Assembly: GCF_005221285.1 (NCBI RefSeq)
Contig: NZ_CP039886.1
Span: 558,001-622,000, forward strand
From: Neisseria flavescens
GTDB taxonomy: Bacteria > Pseudomonadota > Gammaproteobacteria > Burkholderiales > Neisseriaceae
Length of the DNA: 64,000 bases
Direction of reading: 5' to 3'
Shown here in pieces: positions 18,922-28,028 of this stretch. Made by a program: the position numbers and the translations under genes. The notes beneath the pieces were generated by a model that was not told the DNA's origin, made no database searches, and worked only from the letters and a program-made list of their open reading frames with translations. Each line of letters opens with the position of its first letter. Position 1 is the stretch's first letter.

Positions 18922-20229
18922 ATGACCGATTTGTTTGTCCGAGAACCCGACGCGCCGCTTGCCGAACGATTGCGTCCGCATACGCTTGACGACGTGGTGG
19001 GGCAGGAACACCTCATCGGCGAAGGTAAACCTTTGCGCGTGGCGGTAGAAGGCGGCAAGCCGCATTCTATGTTGCTGTGGGGGCCGCCGGGTGTGGGCAA
19101 GACGACGTTGGCACGGATTTTGGCGCAGAGTTTCAATGCACAGTTCCTGCCTGTTTCCGCCGTGTTTTCCGGCGTGAAAGACATACGCGGGGCAATCGAC
19201 AAGGCGGAAATCGCTTTGCAGCAGGGGAGGGCGACGATTTTGTTTGTCGACGAAGTCCACCGCTTCAACAAGGCGCAGCAGGACGCGTTTTTGCCTTATG
19301 TCGAAAGCGGTTTGCTGACCTTTATCGGTGCGACGACGGAAAATCCGTCGTTTGAAGTGAATCCCGCGCTGTTGAGCCGCGCGCAGGTGTATGTTTTGCA
19401 GCCCTTGTCTTCAGACGGCCTCAAAAAGCTGGTTGCCAAAGTTTTGGCTTTGCCCGAATACCGGGATTTCACGATTGAAGCCGACGCGCAGGAGCTGCTC
19501 GTCAATACCGCCGACGGCGATGCGCGCAGGTTGTTGAATCTGTTGGAACAACTTTTACGCGCCGCCGACACGCGCCGTCTGAAAACCCTGACCGCCGAAT
19601 TTCTCGCCGACAGTCTCGGGGCGCAAATCCGCCGTTTCGACAAAGGCGGCGAGAGTTTTTACAACCAAATCTCCGCGTTGCACAAATCTGTGCGCGGTTC
19701 GCATCCCAATGCGGCATTGTATTGGTTCTGCCGTATGCTCGACGGCGGCACCGACCCGCGCTACCTCGCTCGCCGCATCGTGCGTATCGCTTGGGAAGAC
19801 ATCGGGCTTGCCGACCCGCGCGCCTTCCAAATCGCCAACGATGCCGCCACCACCTTTGAACGCTTAGGCTCGCCCGAAGGTGAACTCGCGCTGGCGCAAG
19901 CCGTGCTGTACCTTGCCGCCGCCGCGAAATCCAACGCGGGCTACAAAGCGTATAAACAAATGCGCCGATTTGTTGCAGAAAACAGCAGCGACGAAGTGCC
20001 TGTCCATCTTCGCAACGCCCCGACCAAGTTAATGAAGGAATTGGGCTACGGACGCGAATACCGCTACGCCCACGACGAACCGAACGCCTACGCCGCCGGC
20101 GAAAGCTATATGCCCGACGGCTTGGACGAACCCGATTTCTATCAACCCGTCCCGCGTGGGCTGGAAATCAAAATTGGCGAAAAGTTGAAATGGCTGAAAT
20201 CCTTGGATGAAGATGCGCTGGATGATTAA
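18922..20229 (+). CDS. rarA: Replication-associated recombination protein A (AAA+ ATPase)
   Basis: RarA (MgsA) is a clamp-loader-like ATPase that acts at stalled replication forks. Walker A GPPGVGKTT lies at residues 54-62, Walker B with LFVDEVHRFNKAQQDAF near residue 110, and the C-terminal tetramerisation domain follows. The 435-residue length is usual. The ATG is preceded by ACGGAG at good spacing. It diverges from the autotransporter gene. Confidence 0.92.
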   Translation: MTDLFVREPDAPLAERLRPHTLDDVVGQEHLIGEGKPLRVAVEGGKPHSMLLWGPPGVGKTTLARILAQSFNAQFLPVSAVFSGVKDIRGAIDKAEIALQQGRATILFVDEVHRFNKAQQDAFLPYVESGLLTFIGATTENPSFEVNPALLSRAQVYVLQPLSSDGLKKLVAKVLALPEYRDFTIEADAQELLVNTADGDARRLLNLLEQLLRAADTRRLKTLTAEFLADSLGAQIRRFDKGGESFYNQISALHKSVRGSHPNAALYWFCRMLDGGTDPRYLARRIVRIAWEDIGLADPRAFQIANDAATTFERLGSPEGELALAQAVLYLAAAAKSNAGYKAYKQMRRFVAENSSDEVPVHLRNAPTKLMKELGYGREYRYAHDEPNAYAAGESYMPDGLDEPDFYQPVPRGLEIKIGEKLKWLKSLDEDALDD

Positions 20230-20416
20230 AATAATGAATGTGTCTCAAGTTTCAGACGGCCTTTGGCCATTTTGAGCCTAATAAATTGTTTAATATTGGC
20301 ATTATATCTTTAATTTCGCTATAATTTTGTCATCCTATTTTCTTGCCGAATAATCGAATACATAAAAAATCGCGGCTGCTGAACCCGATTTCCGAAACAA
20401 AATTAGAAAGCAGATA

Positions 20417-20632
20417 ATGGACAATTTAGATCAAAGTCGTAGCCGTGCATGGCGACGACATCAAGAGCAACGCCCCAGTCATCGTGTACATGGCAAAAAT
20501 CCTTTGAAATATAAACCTGAAAAAAAGTGGGATTTGATATATCTCCGCAGCAATAAAATCAAACGTGCACAAAAACTGGGTTTTATTTATCCGTTCAGAC
20601 AGCATGAATTTGATGCTGAATGGTTTGATTAA
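20417..20632 (+). CDS. Small basic conserved-type protein of unknown function
   Basis: 71 residues, rich in Arg, Lys and His (RSRAWRRHQEQR) with a C-terminal acidic end EFDAEWFD. It has no membrane segment or signal peptide. It is followed by a terminator-like hairpin and then the CX5R phosphatase gene. From memory, similar short basic proteins adjoin such phosphatases in other proteobacteria, but I cannot name a function. Confidence 0.6.
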   Translation: MDNLDQSRSRAWRRHQEQRPSHRVHGKNPLKYKPEKKWDLIYLRSNKIKRAQKLGFIYPFRQHEFDAEWFD

Positions 20633-20673
20633 CTCAAAAGATACATTTTCGATTCAATCGAGATGGTTTTCAC

Positions 20674-20698
20674 AAGGCGGATATTTTCCGCCTTTTTT
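20674..20698 (+). terminator. Rho-independent terminator-like hairpin
   Basis: AAGGCGG/CCGCCTT with a 7-base loop followed by a run of T to 20698. It ends only 7 bases before the phosphatase ATG, so it would limit read-through or mask initiation. Confidence 0.7.
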
Positions 20699-20705
20699 AA
20701 TTTTT

Positions 20706-21029
20706 ATGAATGCACTTTTTATTTGTAGTCGTAACCAATGGCGCAGTCCTACCGCTGAAACCGTATTTCGACGTTATCCAAATGTACAGGCACGTTCTGC
20801 GGGGACCAGCCCCAATGCGCGGCATACTGTTTCCATAGACGACATCGCATGGGCGGATAAGATTTTCGTGATGGAACAAAAACATAAGAGCCGTCTGCTG
20901 GCACATTTTCCTCGTGCGTTGCAATATAAAGAAATGATTATTTTAGATATTCCTGATGATTACAGATACATGGATGAAGAGTTGATAGAAATATTGAAGG
21001 AAAGCGTCGTGCCTTATCTGTATAAATAA
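20706..21029 (+). CDS. Low-molecular-weight type protein tyrosine phosphatase-like protein
   Basis: 107 residues from the ATG at 20706. The phosphate-binding loop CSRNQWRSPTAE (Cys7, Arg13) fits CX5R followed by Ser, and the C-terminal LDIPDDYRYMD supplies the acid-base Asp expected in a DPY-like motif. It matches the short predicted phosphatases of COG4551. Longer in-frame upstream extensions are rejected because family similarity begins at MNALFICS. There is no good ribosome site before this ATG, and a terminator hairpin lies immediately upstream. Confidence 0.75.
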   Translation: MNALFICSRNQWRSPTAETVFRRYPNVQARSAGTSPNARHTVSIDDIAWADKIFVMEQKHKSRLLAHFPRALQYKEMIILDIPDDYRYMDEELIEILKESVVPYLYK

Positions 21030-21208
21030 TAAGGTCGCAAGATTATCTGAAAAAAATATGACTTACTTTTAAGTAAAATTTATTTCAATATCATTATTTG
21101 CTTTACGCATCACTGACAAATAAAACGCAAATCTAAGATTAAATTGAATTTTTCAGACGGCCTTTGTTGTTTGAATATTTTTAACCTATACCATACACAC
21201 ACTTTTTC

Positions 21209-22510
21209 ATGAATATTTTTGAAGCCTTACTATTATTGTGCCTGCTGATTGTCATTAGCGCGTTTGTGTCCTGTTCCGAACTCGCGCTTGCTTCGGCACG
21301 CAAAATCAAATTGCAGGTCATGGCGAAAGACGGCGGCGATACGCGTGCGCTTGACGTAATCAATATGCAGCAGCAGCCGGGCAGTTTTATTACCGTTGTT
21401 CAAATCGGTTTGAACGCCGTCGCCATTCTTGCCGGTATTGTCGGCGAGGCAGCGATACGTCCGTATTTTGGCAAGCTGTTGGAGAACGCAGGCAGTTGGG
21501 GCAGCACAGTTGCCTCTTTGCTGACTTTCTCGCTGGTTACAGGCAGCTTTATTTTAATTGCCGACCTGATGCCCAAGCGTATGGCAATGACCCATCCCGA
21601 AGCGGTGGCGGTACGCATTGTCCGTCCGATGATGTTTTTGATTTTTATCTTAAAGCCCCTTGTCTGGGTTTTTGACGGGTTGGCAAACGCAATATTCAAA
21701 CTCTTCAAAATCTCAACCGTCCGTCAGGAGCAGCTGACCTCGGAAGATATTTATGCCGTCGTTGATGCCGGTGCACAGGCTGGTGTATTGAAAGAACAAG
21801 AGCACTATCTGATTGAAAACATTTTCGATATGCAGGAGCGTACGGTCACTTCCACCATGAGTACGCGCGAATACATCGCCTATTTTGACAAACACGACGA
21901 CAGCGATACCGTGTTGGAAATGATGTCCGACAAACCGCACAACAAATTCCTCGTATGCGACGGCGACTTGGAACGCGTTATCGGCTATATCGAATCGCAT
22001 ACGCTGCTGACTTTATTTTTAAAAGAAAAAGACGTCCGCCTGACCGACAAGCGTGTATTGCGTAAAGCCTTGTTCATTCCCGACACGCTGTCGCTTTATG
22101 ATGTATTGGAGACCTTCAAAACTTCAGGAGAAGACTTTGCCGTGGTGGTGAACGAATACGCGCTGGTGGTTGGCGTGGTAACGCTGAAAGATGTGATGAG
22201 CATTGTGATGGGCGAGCTGGTCAATACCGAGGAAGAGCCGCAAATCATCCGCCGTACCGAAGACACATGGTTGGTGGACGGTGCTACGCCGCTTACCGAT
22301 GTTATGCGTGCGCTGGATATTGAGGAGTTTCCCAATTCGGAAAACTACGAAACCATCGCCGGCTTTATGATGTATTCCCTGCGCAAAATACCGAAACGTA
22401 CAGATTTTCTGGTTTATGCCGGTTATAAATTTGAAATCATCGATACTGAAAATTTGAAAATCGACCAACTTTTGGTTTCCAAACAAGGAAATATGGTGGG
22501 GAAAATGTAA
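21209..22510 (+). CDS. CNNM/CorC-type membrane protein with CBS domains (YtfL/PaeA-like)
   Basis: 433 residues: DUF21 membrane domain with three to four helices in the first 180 residues, a CBS-domain pair (about 200-335) and a C-terminal CorC/HlyC domain. It runs alongside E. coli YtfL (PaeA), reported as a polyamine exporter, through stretches such as VVQIGLNAVAILAGIVG and GEDFAVVVNEYALVVGV. By homology it would be an inner-membrane exporter or ion-transport regulator. It stands before the RNA repair operon, with 59 bases between. Confidence 0.8.
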   Translation: MNIFEALLLLCLLIVISAFVSCSELALASARKIKLQVMAKDGGDTRALDVINMQQQPGSFITVVQIGLNAVAILAGIVGEAAIRPYFGKLLENAGSWGSTVASLLTFSLVTGSFILIADLMPKRMAMTHPEAVAVRIVRPMMFLIFILKPLVWVFDGLANAIFKLFKISTVRQEQLTSEDIYAVVDAGAQAGVLKEQEHYLIENIFDMQERTVTSTMSTREYIAYFDKHDDSDTVLEMMSDKPHNKFLVCDGDLERVIGYIESHTLLTLFLKEKDVRLTDKRVLRKALFIPDTLSLYDVLETFKTSGEDFAVVVNEYALVVGVVTLKDVMSIVMGELVNTEEEPQIIRRTEDTWLVDGATPLTDVMRALDIEEFPNSENYETIAGFMMYSLRKIPKRTDFLVYAGYKFEIIDTENLKIDQLLVSKQGNMVGKM

Positions 22511-22569
22511 CGGGTTGCAGGGAACACTTGAAAAGAAAATTAAAAAATGAATAAAAAGGAAAAAATATT

Positions 22570-23373
22570 ATGACGACAACCGAACCTCAAAAATACGCCC
22601 GCAGCCTGCACGCGCCCATCAGCCTTGGTACCACCTCTGACGACCGTTTTATGCCGCGCGGCTTTCTTTCATATTTTACCTCACTGCCGAAATTGGTTTT
22701 AACCGAAAAATTAGATGGGCAAAACAACTGCTTTGCCGCACACGGTCTCTATGCCCGTAGTCATGCTGCGCCTACCCAGCATCCGTGGGATAAACCTTTG
22801 CTGCAACGATGGCAGCAAATCAAAGATGATTTAGGCGATCTTGAACTTTTTGGCGAGAATATGTATGGCATTCATTCGATTGCCTATTCGCAACTGGAAA
22901 GCTATTTTTACCTGTTTGCAGTCCGCCGTAGCGGACATTGGCTTTCATGGGAAGAGGTTAAATTTTATGCGCAGCTGTTTGATTTTCCGACTGTGCCAGA
23001 AATACCCATTGTCCAGCCTCTTGCAGATTTCACTCAAAAATACGCCAATGAAGATATTGCTTTAGCGCAATGGCTTGCCGCTAATTTGGGAGAGCTGTGG
23101 ACAGACAGCGTACAAACTGCCGGTAAGCTTGGCGGCTACGATCCGAAAACAGGAGCGGCATGCAGTGAAGGTTTCGTTATCCGGAACGCCGCTGATTTTG
23201 CCACCAACAACGGCAACCTGCCTGTTCAATTCAATGAATTTGATAATCTTTTCAAATTGGTGCGAGCCAAACACGTTAAAACCGACGTTCATTGGACGAA
23301 AACTTGGAAGCCTGCCCGTCTTATCGATTACGACAAATACCATTGGCAAAGCTGGCAGTTTCAGACGGCCTGA
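22570..23373 (+). CDS. RNA ligase (Rnl2-like nucleotidyltransferase)
   Basis: 267 residues with all the ATP-dependent ligase motifs: motif I EKLDGQNN with the AMP-accepting lysine K47, motif III ELFGENMYG (92-100), motif IV EGFVIR (200-205) and motif V LFKLVRAKHV (227-236). Such ligases seal 3'-OH and 5'-phosphate RNA ends. The gene is followed 32 bases later by an HD-polynucleotide kinase that would prepare those ends, so the two form an RNA end-healing and sealing operon. The last codons, QFQTA and the TGA, are written by a DUS. The natural RNA substrate is unknown; a tRNA cut by a ribotoxin is one possibility. Confidence 0.85.
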   Translation: MTTTEPQKYARSLHAPISLGTTSDDRFMPRGFLSYFTSLPKLVLTEKLDGQNNCFAAHGLYARSHAAPTQHPWDKPLLQRWQQIKDDLGDLELFGENMYGIHSIAYSQLESYFYLFAVRRSGHWLSWEEVKFYAQLFDFPTVPEIPIVQPLADFTQKYANEDIALAQWLAANLGELWTDSVQTAGKLGGYDPKTGAACSEGFVIRNAADFATNNGNLPVQFNEFDNLFKLVRAKHVKTDVHWTKTWKPARLIDYDKYHWQSWQFQTA

Positions 23374-23405
23374 AGTCCAATTATCCAATAATAAGAAAGA
23401 CAATT

Positions 23406-24539
23406 ATGTGGACATTCCCAGATTACATACCCGGTCAACTTACTGATTGGCAAGCCTTAGAACGTCGTTTCAGCTGGTTTGCCGATATGAAGGATGTTCC
23501 GCAAGACCCTGAGTGGCATGCTGAAGGCGATGTATTTACGCATACCAAAATGGTATGCGAAGCCCTTTTACAACTGCCCGAGTTCCAAGCGCTTGATGGA
23601 CAGGAGCAGCATATTCTGTTTGCTGCCGCCATGCTGCATGATGTGGAAAAACGCAGTACGACCAAGAGTGAAATAGAAAACGGCAAAGAGCGTATCGTTT
23701 CGCCGCATCACGCAAAAAAAGGTGAGCATACCGCCCGTACTTTGCTGTATACCGAACTTGCCGCTCCATTTGCCGTAAGAGAAGCAATCGCCAAACTCGT
23801 GCGTTTGCACGGATTGCCCTTATGGGCGATTAATAAGCCTAATCCTGAGCGAGCCGTCATAGCAGCCAGTTTGCAGGTTAATACTGAGCATCTTGCCATG
23901 CTTGCTAAAGCTGATGTTCTCGGTCGTATATGTTGCGACCAACAGGATATTTTGCTGCGCATTGATTTGTTTCGTGAACTCTGTGAAGAAAATGCTTGTT
24001 GGGGTAAAGCGCGTACTTTTGCCAGCGACTACGGACGCTATCTCTATCTTAACGGCCGTAGCGAAATGCCGGATTATCAGCCGTTTGATGATCAGACCTT
24101 CGATGTGTACGCCATGTGTGCCATAGCAGGTAGCGGTAAAGACAGTTACATCAGGCAACATCTTGCCCATTTGCCTATGCTGTCGCTGGATGAGATTCGC
24201 CGTGAGCGCAAACTCAATCCCGCAGATTCCAAACATACCGCCGAAGCAGTGCGTTTGGGTAAAGAGCAGGCAAAAGAATACCTGCGAGCCCGTACGTCAT
24301 TTGTCTTTAATGCGACCAATCTTAACCGCGACCTGCGCAGTAAATGGCTGCCGATGTTTGCCGATTACGGTGCACGCGTGCATCTCATTTATTTGGAAGT
24401 GCCTTACACGCAATTACTATCGCAAAACCGTAACCGCGAACATTCTGTGCCGAATGATGTGTTGCACCGCATGATAGAAAAGCTGGAAATCCCTGATTAC
24501 AGTGAAGCGCATACAGTGGATTTTGTGGTCTCTTCTTAA
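23406..24539 (+). CDS. HD-domain phosphoesterase fused to polynucleotide kinase (HD-Pnk type)
   Basis: 377 residues from the ATG at 23406. The N-terminal half is an HD phosphohydrolase domain with metal ligands in FTHTKMV (about 44-50) and MLHDVEK (H78, D79) and further histidines near 101 and 108. The C-terminal half is a P-loop kinase: Walker A AGSGKDSY (241-248), SLDEIRRE with the likely general base D262, and NATNLNRDLR. This domain order matches the bifunctional end-healing enzyme described from Runella slithyformis, which removes 2',3'-phosphates and phosphorylates 5'-OH ends. It follows the RNA ligase gene and is closed by a DUS hairpin, marking a two-gene operon. Confidence 0.8.
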   Translation: MWTFPDYIPGQLTDWQALERRFSWFADMKDVPQDPEWHAEGDVFTHTKMVCEALLQLPEFQALDGQEQHILFAAAMLHDVEKRSTTKSEIENGKERIVSPHHAKKGEHTARTLLYTELAAPFAVREAIAKLVRLHGLPLWAINKPNPERAVIAASLQVNTEHLAMLAKADVLGRICCDQQDILLRIDLFRELCEENACWGKARTFASDYGRYLYLNGRSEMPDYQPFDDQTFDVYAMCAIAGSGKDSYIRQHLAHLPMLSLDEIRRERKLNPADSKHTAEAVRLGKEQAKEYLRARTSFVFNATNLNRDLRSKWLPMFADYGARVHLIYLEVPYTQLLSQNRNREHSVPNDVLHRMIEKLEIPDYSEAHTVDFVVSS

Positions 24540-24560
24540 AAGGGTAAGAACCTTGTAATT

Positions 24561-24596
24561 AGGCCGTCTGAAACAATCCAATGTTTCAGACGGCCT
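24561..24596. terminator. Inverted DUS pair after the RNA repair operon
   Basis: AGGCCGTCTGAA and TTCAGACGGCCT form a perfect 12-bp stem followed by T5 on the plus strand. It lies between convergent genes. Confidence 0.85.
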
Positions 24597-24637
24597 TTTT
24601 ATGGAATCAGAAATTGCTAGAGCTAAGACAGGGGTCT

Positions 24638-24943
24638 TTATTCGCAACTCAAGTTTTTTGTTTTTTCAGCGAATGTATCCATGGCAATTTGGCACATGCG
24701 TTCACGTTGGCCTACGTCAGCGGCGGGCAAGATTTGGCGCAGGTATTTTGTGTTGTCGCGTTGGAACGATGCTTTATCACCTGCTTTTTGGTAACACGCA
24801 TCCGCTCGGGTAAAGTATTGCTGGCAGATTTTCGGCAATTCTTCAAAGGACAAGGGTTTGCTTTTGTGCATGCCGTGTGCGGAGACGGATAGGGAGGAAA
24901 GAGTACACAGTGCAATGATTAAGGTTTTTGAAATGGTTTTCAT
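24638..24943 (-). CDS. Small periplasmic protein of unknown function
   Basis: 101 residues with a clear signal peptide ending SVSAHG (about residue 22), then a small helical domain containing four cysteines (ICQQ, ACYQ, MCQI, LSCE) placed to form two disulfides. It is likely soluble in the periplasm. No enzyme motif is visible. It is upstream-adjacent to nothing in its own strand except nadK, 24 bases away, and could be cotranscribed with it. Confidence 0.65.
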   Translation of the reverse strand: MKTISKTLIIALCTLSSLSVSAHGMHKSKPLSFEELPKICQQYFTRADACYQKAGDKASFQRDNTKYLRQILPAADVGQRERMCQIAMDTFAEKTKNLSCE

Positions 24944-24967
24944 GGTAAGCCTGTTTATGGAAGTTGT

Positions 24968-25858
24968 TTAAATCAATTGTTCGCCCCAATGCAGCTTTTG
25001 GCGCAGGGTTTTGAAGTATTGGTAATCGGTGGGATGGAGGACGCGCAAGGGGTTGTGATAGCGGCGGATGATGATGCGGTCGAAGTTTTGCACGTCGATA
25101 TGGGATTGTCCGTCAAAATGTGCGCGTGCGTCGCCGCTTTTGGTAATGAGGATTTCGATCACGCTGGTGTCGGAGATGGCAATCGGGCGGTTGGTCATGG
25201 ATTGCGGACAGATAGGCACGAGCGTGAAGGCGTGCAGACCGGCCTGCATGATGGGGCCGCCGGCGGCAAGCGCGTAAGCGGTCGAACCTGTCGGTGTGGA
25301 AATAATTAGGCCGTCCGAACGTTGGGTATAGACAAATTCTTGATTGATAAATACTTCAAATTCAATCATTTGACCTGCGCCGCCACGAGACAGTACGGTG
25401 TCGTTGAGGGCGAGGGCGCGTTCGATGGTTTCGCCGTCACGAATGATGCTGGCTTCAATGAGGATGCGCTCTTCAGGCAGATATTTGCCTTCCAGTACGG
25501 GGCGGATGCCCTCAACCATGGTGTCGCGTGAGATTTGGGTAAGAAAGCCCAAGTGGCCTTGATTGATGCCGATGATGGGGACGGCGCGCGGGGCGACTTC
25601 GCGGGCGGCGGAGAGGAAGGTGCCGTCGCCGCCGAGCACAACGACGAGGTCGCAATATTTGCCCAGCTGGGCTTTATTTACGGTTTCGCAGTATGCGGAA
25701 TCTTGGATATAGACGCAGTGTTCTTCTACGCTCAATTCATCCAGATAGATGGTGAAGCCGTTTTCGCGCAGAAAAGAAACCAATGTGTGGACGGTATCTT
25801 GAATCTCGGGCGTATTGGGACGCGTAACGATACCGATGTTTTTGAATGGGCTTTTCAT
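24968..25858 (-). CDS. nadK: NAD kinase
   Basis: NadK phosphorylates NAD to NADP. The catalytic GGDGT motif is at residues 76-80, and the NAD-binding glycine-rich TPTGSTAYALAAGGP near 187. The 296-residue length is standard. It sits directly after ubiJ on the same strand with a DUS in the gap. Confidence 0.95.
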   Translation of the reverse strand: MKSPFKNIGIVTRPNTPEIQDTVHTLVSFLRENGFTIYLDELSVEEHCVYIQDSAYCETVNKAQLGKYCDLVVVLGGDGTFLSAAREVAPRAVPIIGINQGHLGFLTQISRDTMVEGIRPVLEGKYLPEERILIEASIIRDGETIERALALNDTVLSRGGAGQMIEFEVFINQEFVYTQRSDGLIISTPTGSTAYALAAGGPIMQAGLHAFTLVPICPQSMTNRPIAISDTSVIEILITKSGDARAHFDGQSHIDVQNFDRIIIRRYHNPLRVLHPTDYQYFKTLRQKLHWGEQLI

Positions 25859-25884
25859 GATAGTGGCCGTCTGAAATTAAGTGT

Positions 25885-26457
25885 CTAATCTATCCAGATA
25901 TCGCGCTCGAGGCGGTCGAGGCGTTCGTTTAGGCGGGCAACGTCGTCACGCAGTTTGTCCACTTCTTCCAACCATGCGGCAAGCGTGGCTTGGTCGATAA
26001 CAGGGGATTCGGGTTCGTGTGAAAAGTCGCTGATTTGCTCGGCAATGCTTTTGCCGATTTTTTTCATGGTGCGGCCGATATCGCCGGCGCGCGAACTGAT
26101 GCTTTCTGCGGCCACATGACCGAATACACGCGCTAAATCTTCGCTCGGATAATAGCGCAGCCCACCCAAAATAGGAAGGACGGACATACCCAAGACCAAG
26201 TCGCCTTCGAGGCTGATGTCGCCCACGCCAGGCTGGCCGCCTTGGAGGATTTTTTGGATGGCGCTATTGTGGAATGTGATGTTGGTGTCGGCGGTTTCGT
26301 GTGCGGTTTCAAGAAAACCTTGTTCGCTGATGCGTCCGGTCAGTCTGAAACCGGTCAGGCTGATGCAGATGATGCTGCCTGCAAATTCAGACAGCTCGCG
26401 CTGTTGCTCTGGATTTTGCTGTATCAGGTGGTTGATAAGGGGAAATAGGGCGGACAT
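25885..26457 (-). CDS. ubiJ: SCP2-domain protein, UbiJ-like ubiquinone accessory factor
   Basis: 190 residues: an SCP2-type lipid-binding domain over the first 110 residues, a middle helical part, and a C-terminal coiled coil (DKLRDDVARLNERLDRLERD). This is the layout of UbiJ, which with UbiK organises the ubiquinone synthesis complex. It is not in a ubi operon here; ubiE is 23 kb away. Confidence 0.75.
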   Translation of the reverse strand: MSALFPLINHLIQQNPEQQRELSEFAGSIICISLTGFRLTGRISEQGFLETAHETADTNITFHNSAIQKILQGGQPGVGDISLEGDLVLGMSVLPILGGLRYYPSEDLARVFGHVAAESISSRAGDIGRTMKKIGKSIAEQISDFSHEPESPVIDQATLAAWLEEVDKLRDDVARLNERLDRLERDIWID

Positions 26458-26507
26458 GGTTTACTCTAAATGCCGTCTGAAACGGATTAATGGGTTGAGT
26501 CGCAATT

Positions 26508-27278
26508 TTACAGGCTTAGCCCGTCTGCGCAAATGGTATTTACAATTTTGCCGTTGCTTTTGTCATCAATGATGAAATCAGGAGCCGGTAGGCCGAGTTT
26601 GGCTGCTTCGGCAGTATAAAATTCGGCCCGGCTTGGGTGGCGGGGTTCGACAATATTGCGGATACGCTTGCCGTCAGCTTGGCAGGCCGTCTGAAAAAGG
26701 ACTTGGACGGCCAAGTCTTTATGAAGAATATTGACGGGTTGATTGCCGCCTTGAATGCGTGTTTTTTGAACCAGCTTGGTAATGGGATGACGATCGGCGG
26801 AATAAAGTCCGCCCAGTCGCAGTATGTCAATATGGGGGATGGCGCTTTCAAGCAGGGCTTGCTCGACTGCGAGGATTTGACGGGCAGATTCGGTTTGCGG
26901 ATCGGGCGGCGTGGTTTCATCGCATATGCGTGCTTGGTTGCCATACACGCTGGTACTGCTGGTAAAGATGATGTGTTGTACCTTGGACTGCTCGGCAAGT
27001 TGAATCCATTTATTCAGGGTATCGGCGTAATGGTTTAATGACGAAGGCGGAAGCAGGCAAAACCATGTCGGCTTGTTGATATGGTTTTGCCACAAGGCTG
27101 TCTGAAAAATGTTGTCTTGATTCAAATCGATGATGTCGAGTTCAATCGGCAGATTGATGTCGTCGGAAGTCAGGGTGCGTTTGACGGCGGCTACCTGACT
27201 GCCTTGTTCATAACATTTTTGCGCCAGCGGCAGGCCAAGATAGCCTAAGCCGAGAATGGAAATATCGGGAAGGTGCAT
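26508..27278 (-). CDS. NAD-dependent epimerase/dehydratase family protein (YeeZ-like)
   Basis: 256 residues with a Rossmann motif GLGYLG at residues 10-15 and a YeeZ-like short-chain fold (SSTSVYG with the catalytic-type Ser and Tyr). Substrate is unknown. The fold would bind NAD(P). It precedes ubiJ on the same strand at 50 bases. Confidence 0.75.
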   Translation of the reverse strand: MHLPDISILGLGYLGLPLAQKCYEQGSQVAAVKRTLTSDDINLPIELDIIDLNQDNIFQTALWQNHINKPTWFCLLPPSSLNHYADTLNKWIQLAEQSKVQHIIFTSSTSVYGNQARICDETTPPDPQTESARQILAVEQALLESAIPHIDILRLGGLYSADRHPITKLVQKTRIQGGNQPVNILHKDLAVQVLFQTACQADGKRIRNIVEPRHPSRAEFYTAEAAKLGLPAPDFIIDDKSNGKIVNTICADGLSL

Positions 27279-27301
27279 AAATAAAGCATCCGAAAATTAA
27301 C

Positions 27302-27354
27302 AGGCCGTCTGAAAATAGCTTTAACTTGGTTAAAGCCACGTTTTCAGACGGCCT
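27302..27354. terminator. DUS inverted pair with nested palindrome
   Basis: AGGCCGTCTGAA (27302-27313) and TTCAGACGGCCT (27343-27354) enclose GCTTTAAC/GTTAAAGC, giving a long stem after the TetR gene. Confidence 0.75.
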
Positions 27355-27368
27355 TTGTATGGAAAAAA

Positions 27369-28010
27369 TCAATGGTTGCTGCCGATTTTTTGGTCGAATT
27401 CGGCACGGTGTTCCGGCAGGAGGTACGGGCGCAACAGGCTGAGTGTGCGGCTGATGCCCCGTACTTTGGAATCTTCGGTCAACTTGGCGCGGCCGCGCAG
27501 GGAGCTGTCGAAGTCGAACCAGTATTTCGTCACCATCCACATATTGACGGCAAGGTCGTTCATGGCGGTTTGGTCTGCGCTGATGATGTTCAGACCGTTG
27601 AGCTGGGCCAGCAGGTTGACCAACAGCGGGGAAACTTTGGCTTGGGTAAAGGTATTGTGTTCGCCCAATAATTCGGCACTGCGGGCAAGCAGGGTATTCA
27701 CATCGCTGAAAAGGAAACGGTATTCCCACATCACATCATAAATACCGGCCATGTAGTTGATGGAGTCTTCCACATTAGACGGCAACACGGCTTCGTTAAG
27801 ATAGGCAAGCAGGGCTTCGCTGTAACGCTTAAACAATTGGACGATGATTTCGTCTTTGTTGCGGAAATGGTAGTAGAGGTTGCCCGGGCTGATGCCCAAG
27901 TGGGCGGCAATGTGGTTGATGCTGATATTGCGCTCACCTTCTTCGTTGAATAAGGCGAGGCTGGCATTGATGATTCGTGTGTAAGTGTTGACTTTAGCAA
28001 TGCGCGGCAT
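27369..28010 (-). CDS. TetR/AcrR-family transcriptional regulator
   Basis: 213 residues with an N-terminal helix-turn-helix (NISINHIAAHLGISPGNLYYHFRNKDEII, split here only for description) and an all-helical ligand domain. The start is the ATG at 28010: AAGGAG lies 8 bases before it, whereas the longer in-frame GTG start falls inside that ribosome site. It lies downstream of murB by 18 bases. The ligand and targets are unknown; the tight spacing suggests cotranscription with murB. Confidence 0.85.
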   Translation of the reverse strand: MPRIAKVNTYTRIINASLALFNEEGERNISINHIAAHLGISPGNLYYHFRNKDEIIVQLFKRYSEALLAYLNEAVLPSNVEDSINYMAGIYDVMWEYRFLFSDVNTLLARSAELLGEHNTFTQAKVSPLLVNLLAQLNGLNIISADQTAMNDLAVNMWMVTKYWFDFDSSLRGRAKLTEDSKVRGISRTLSLLRPYLLPEHRAEFDQKIGSNH

Positions 28011-28028
28011 GGGATACACTCCTTTGTT

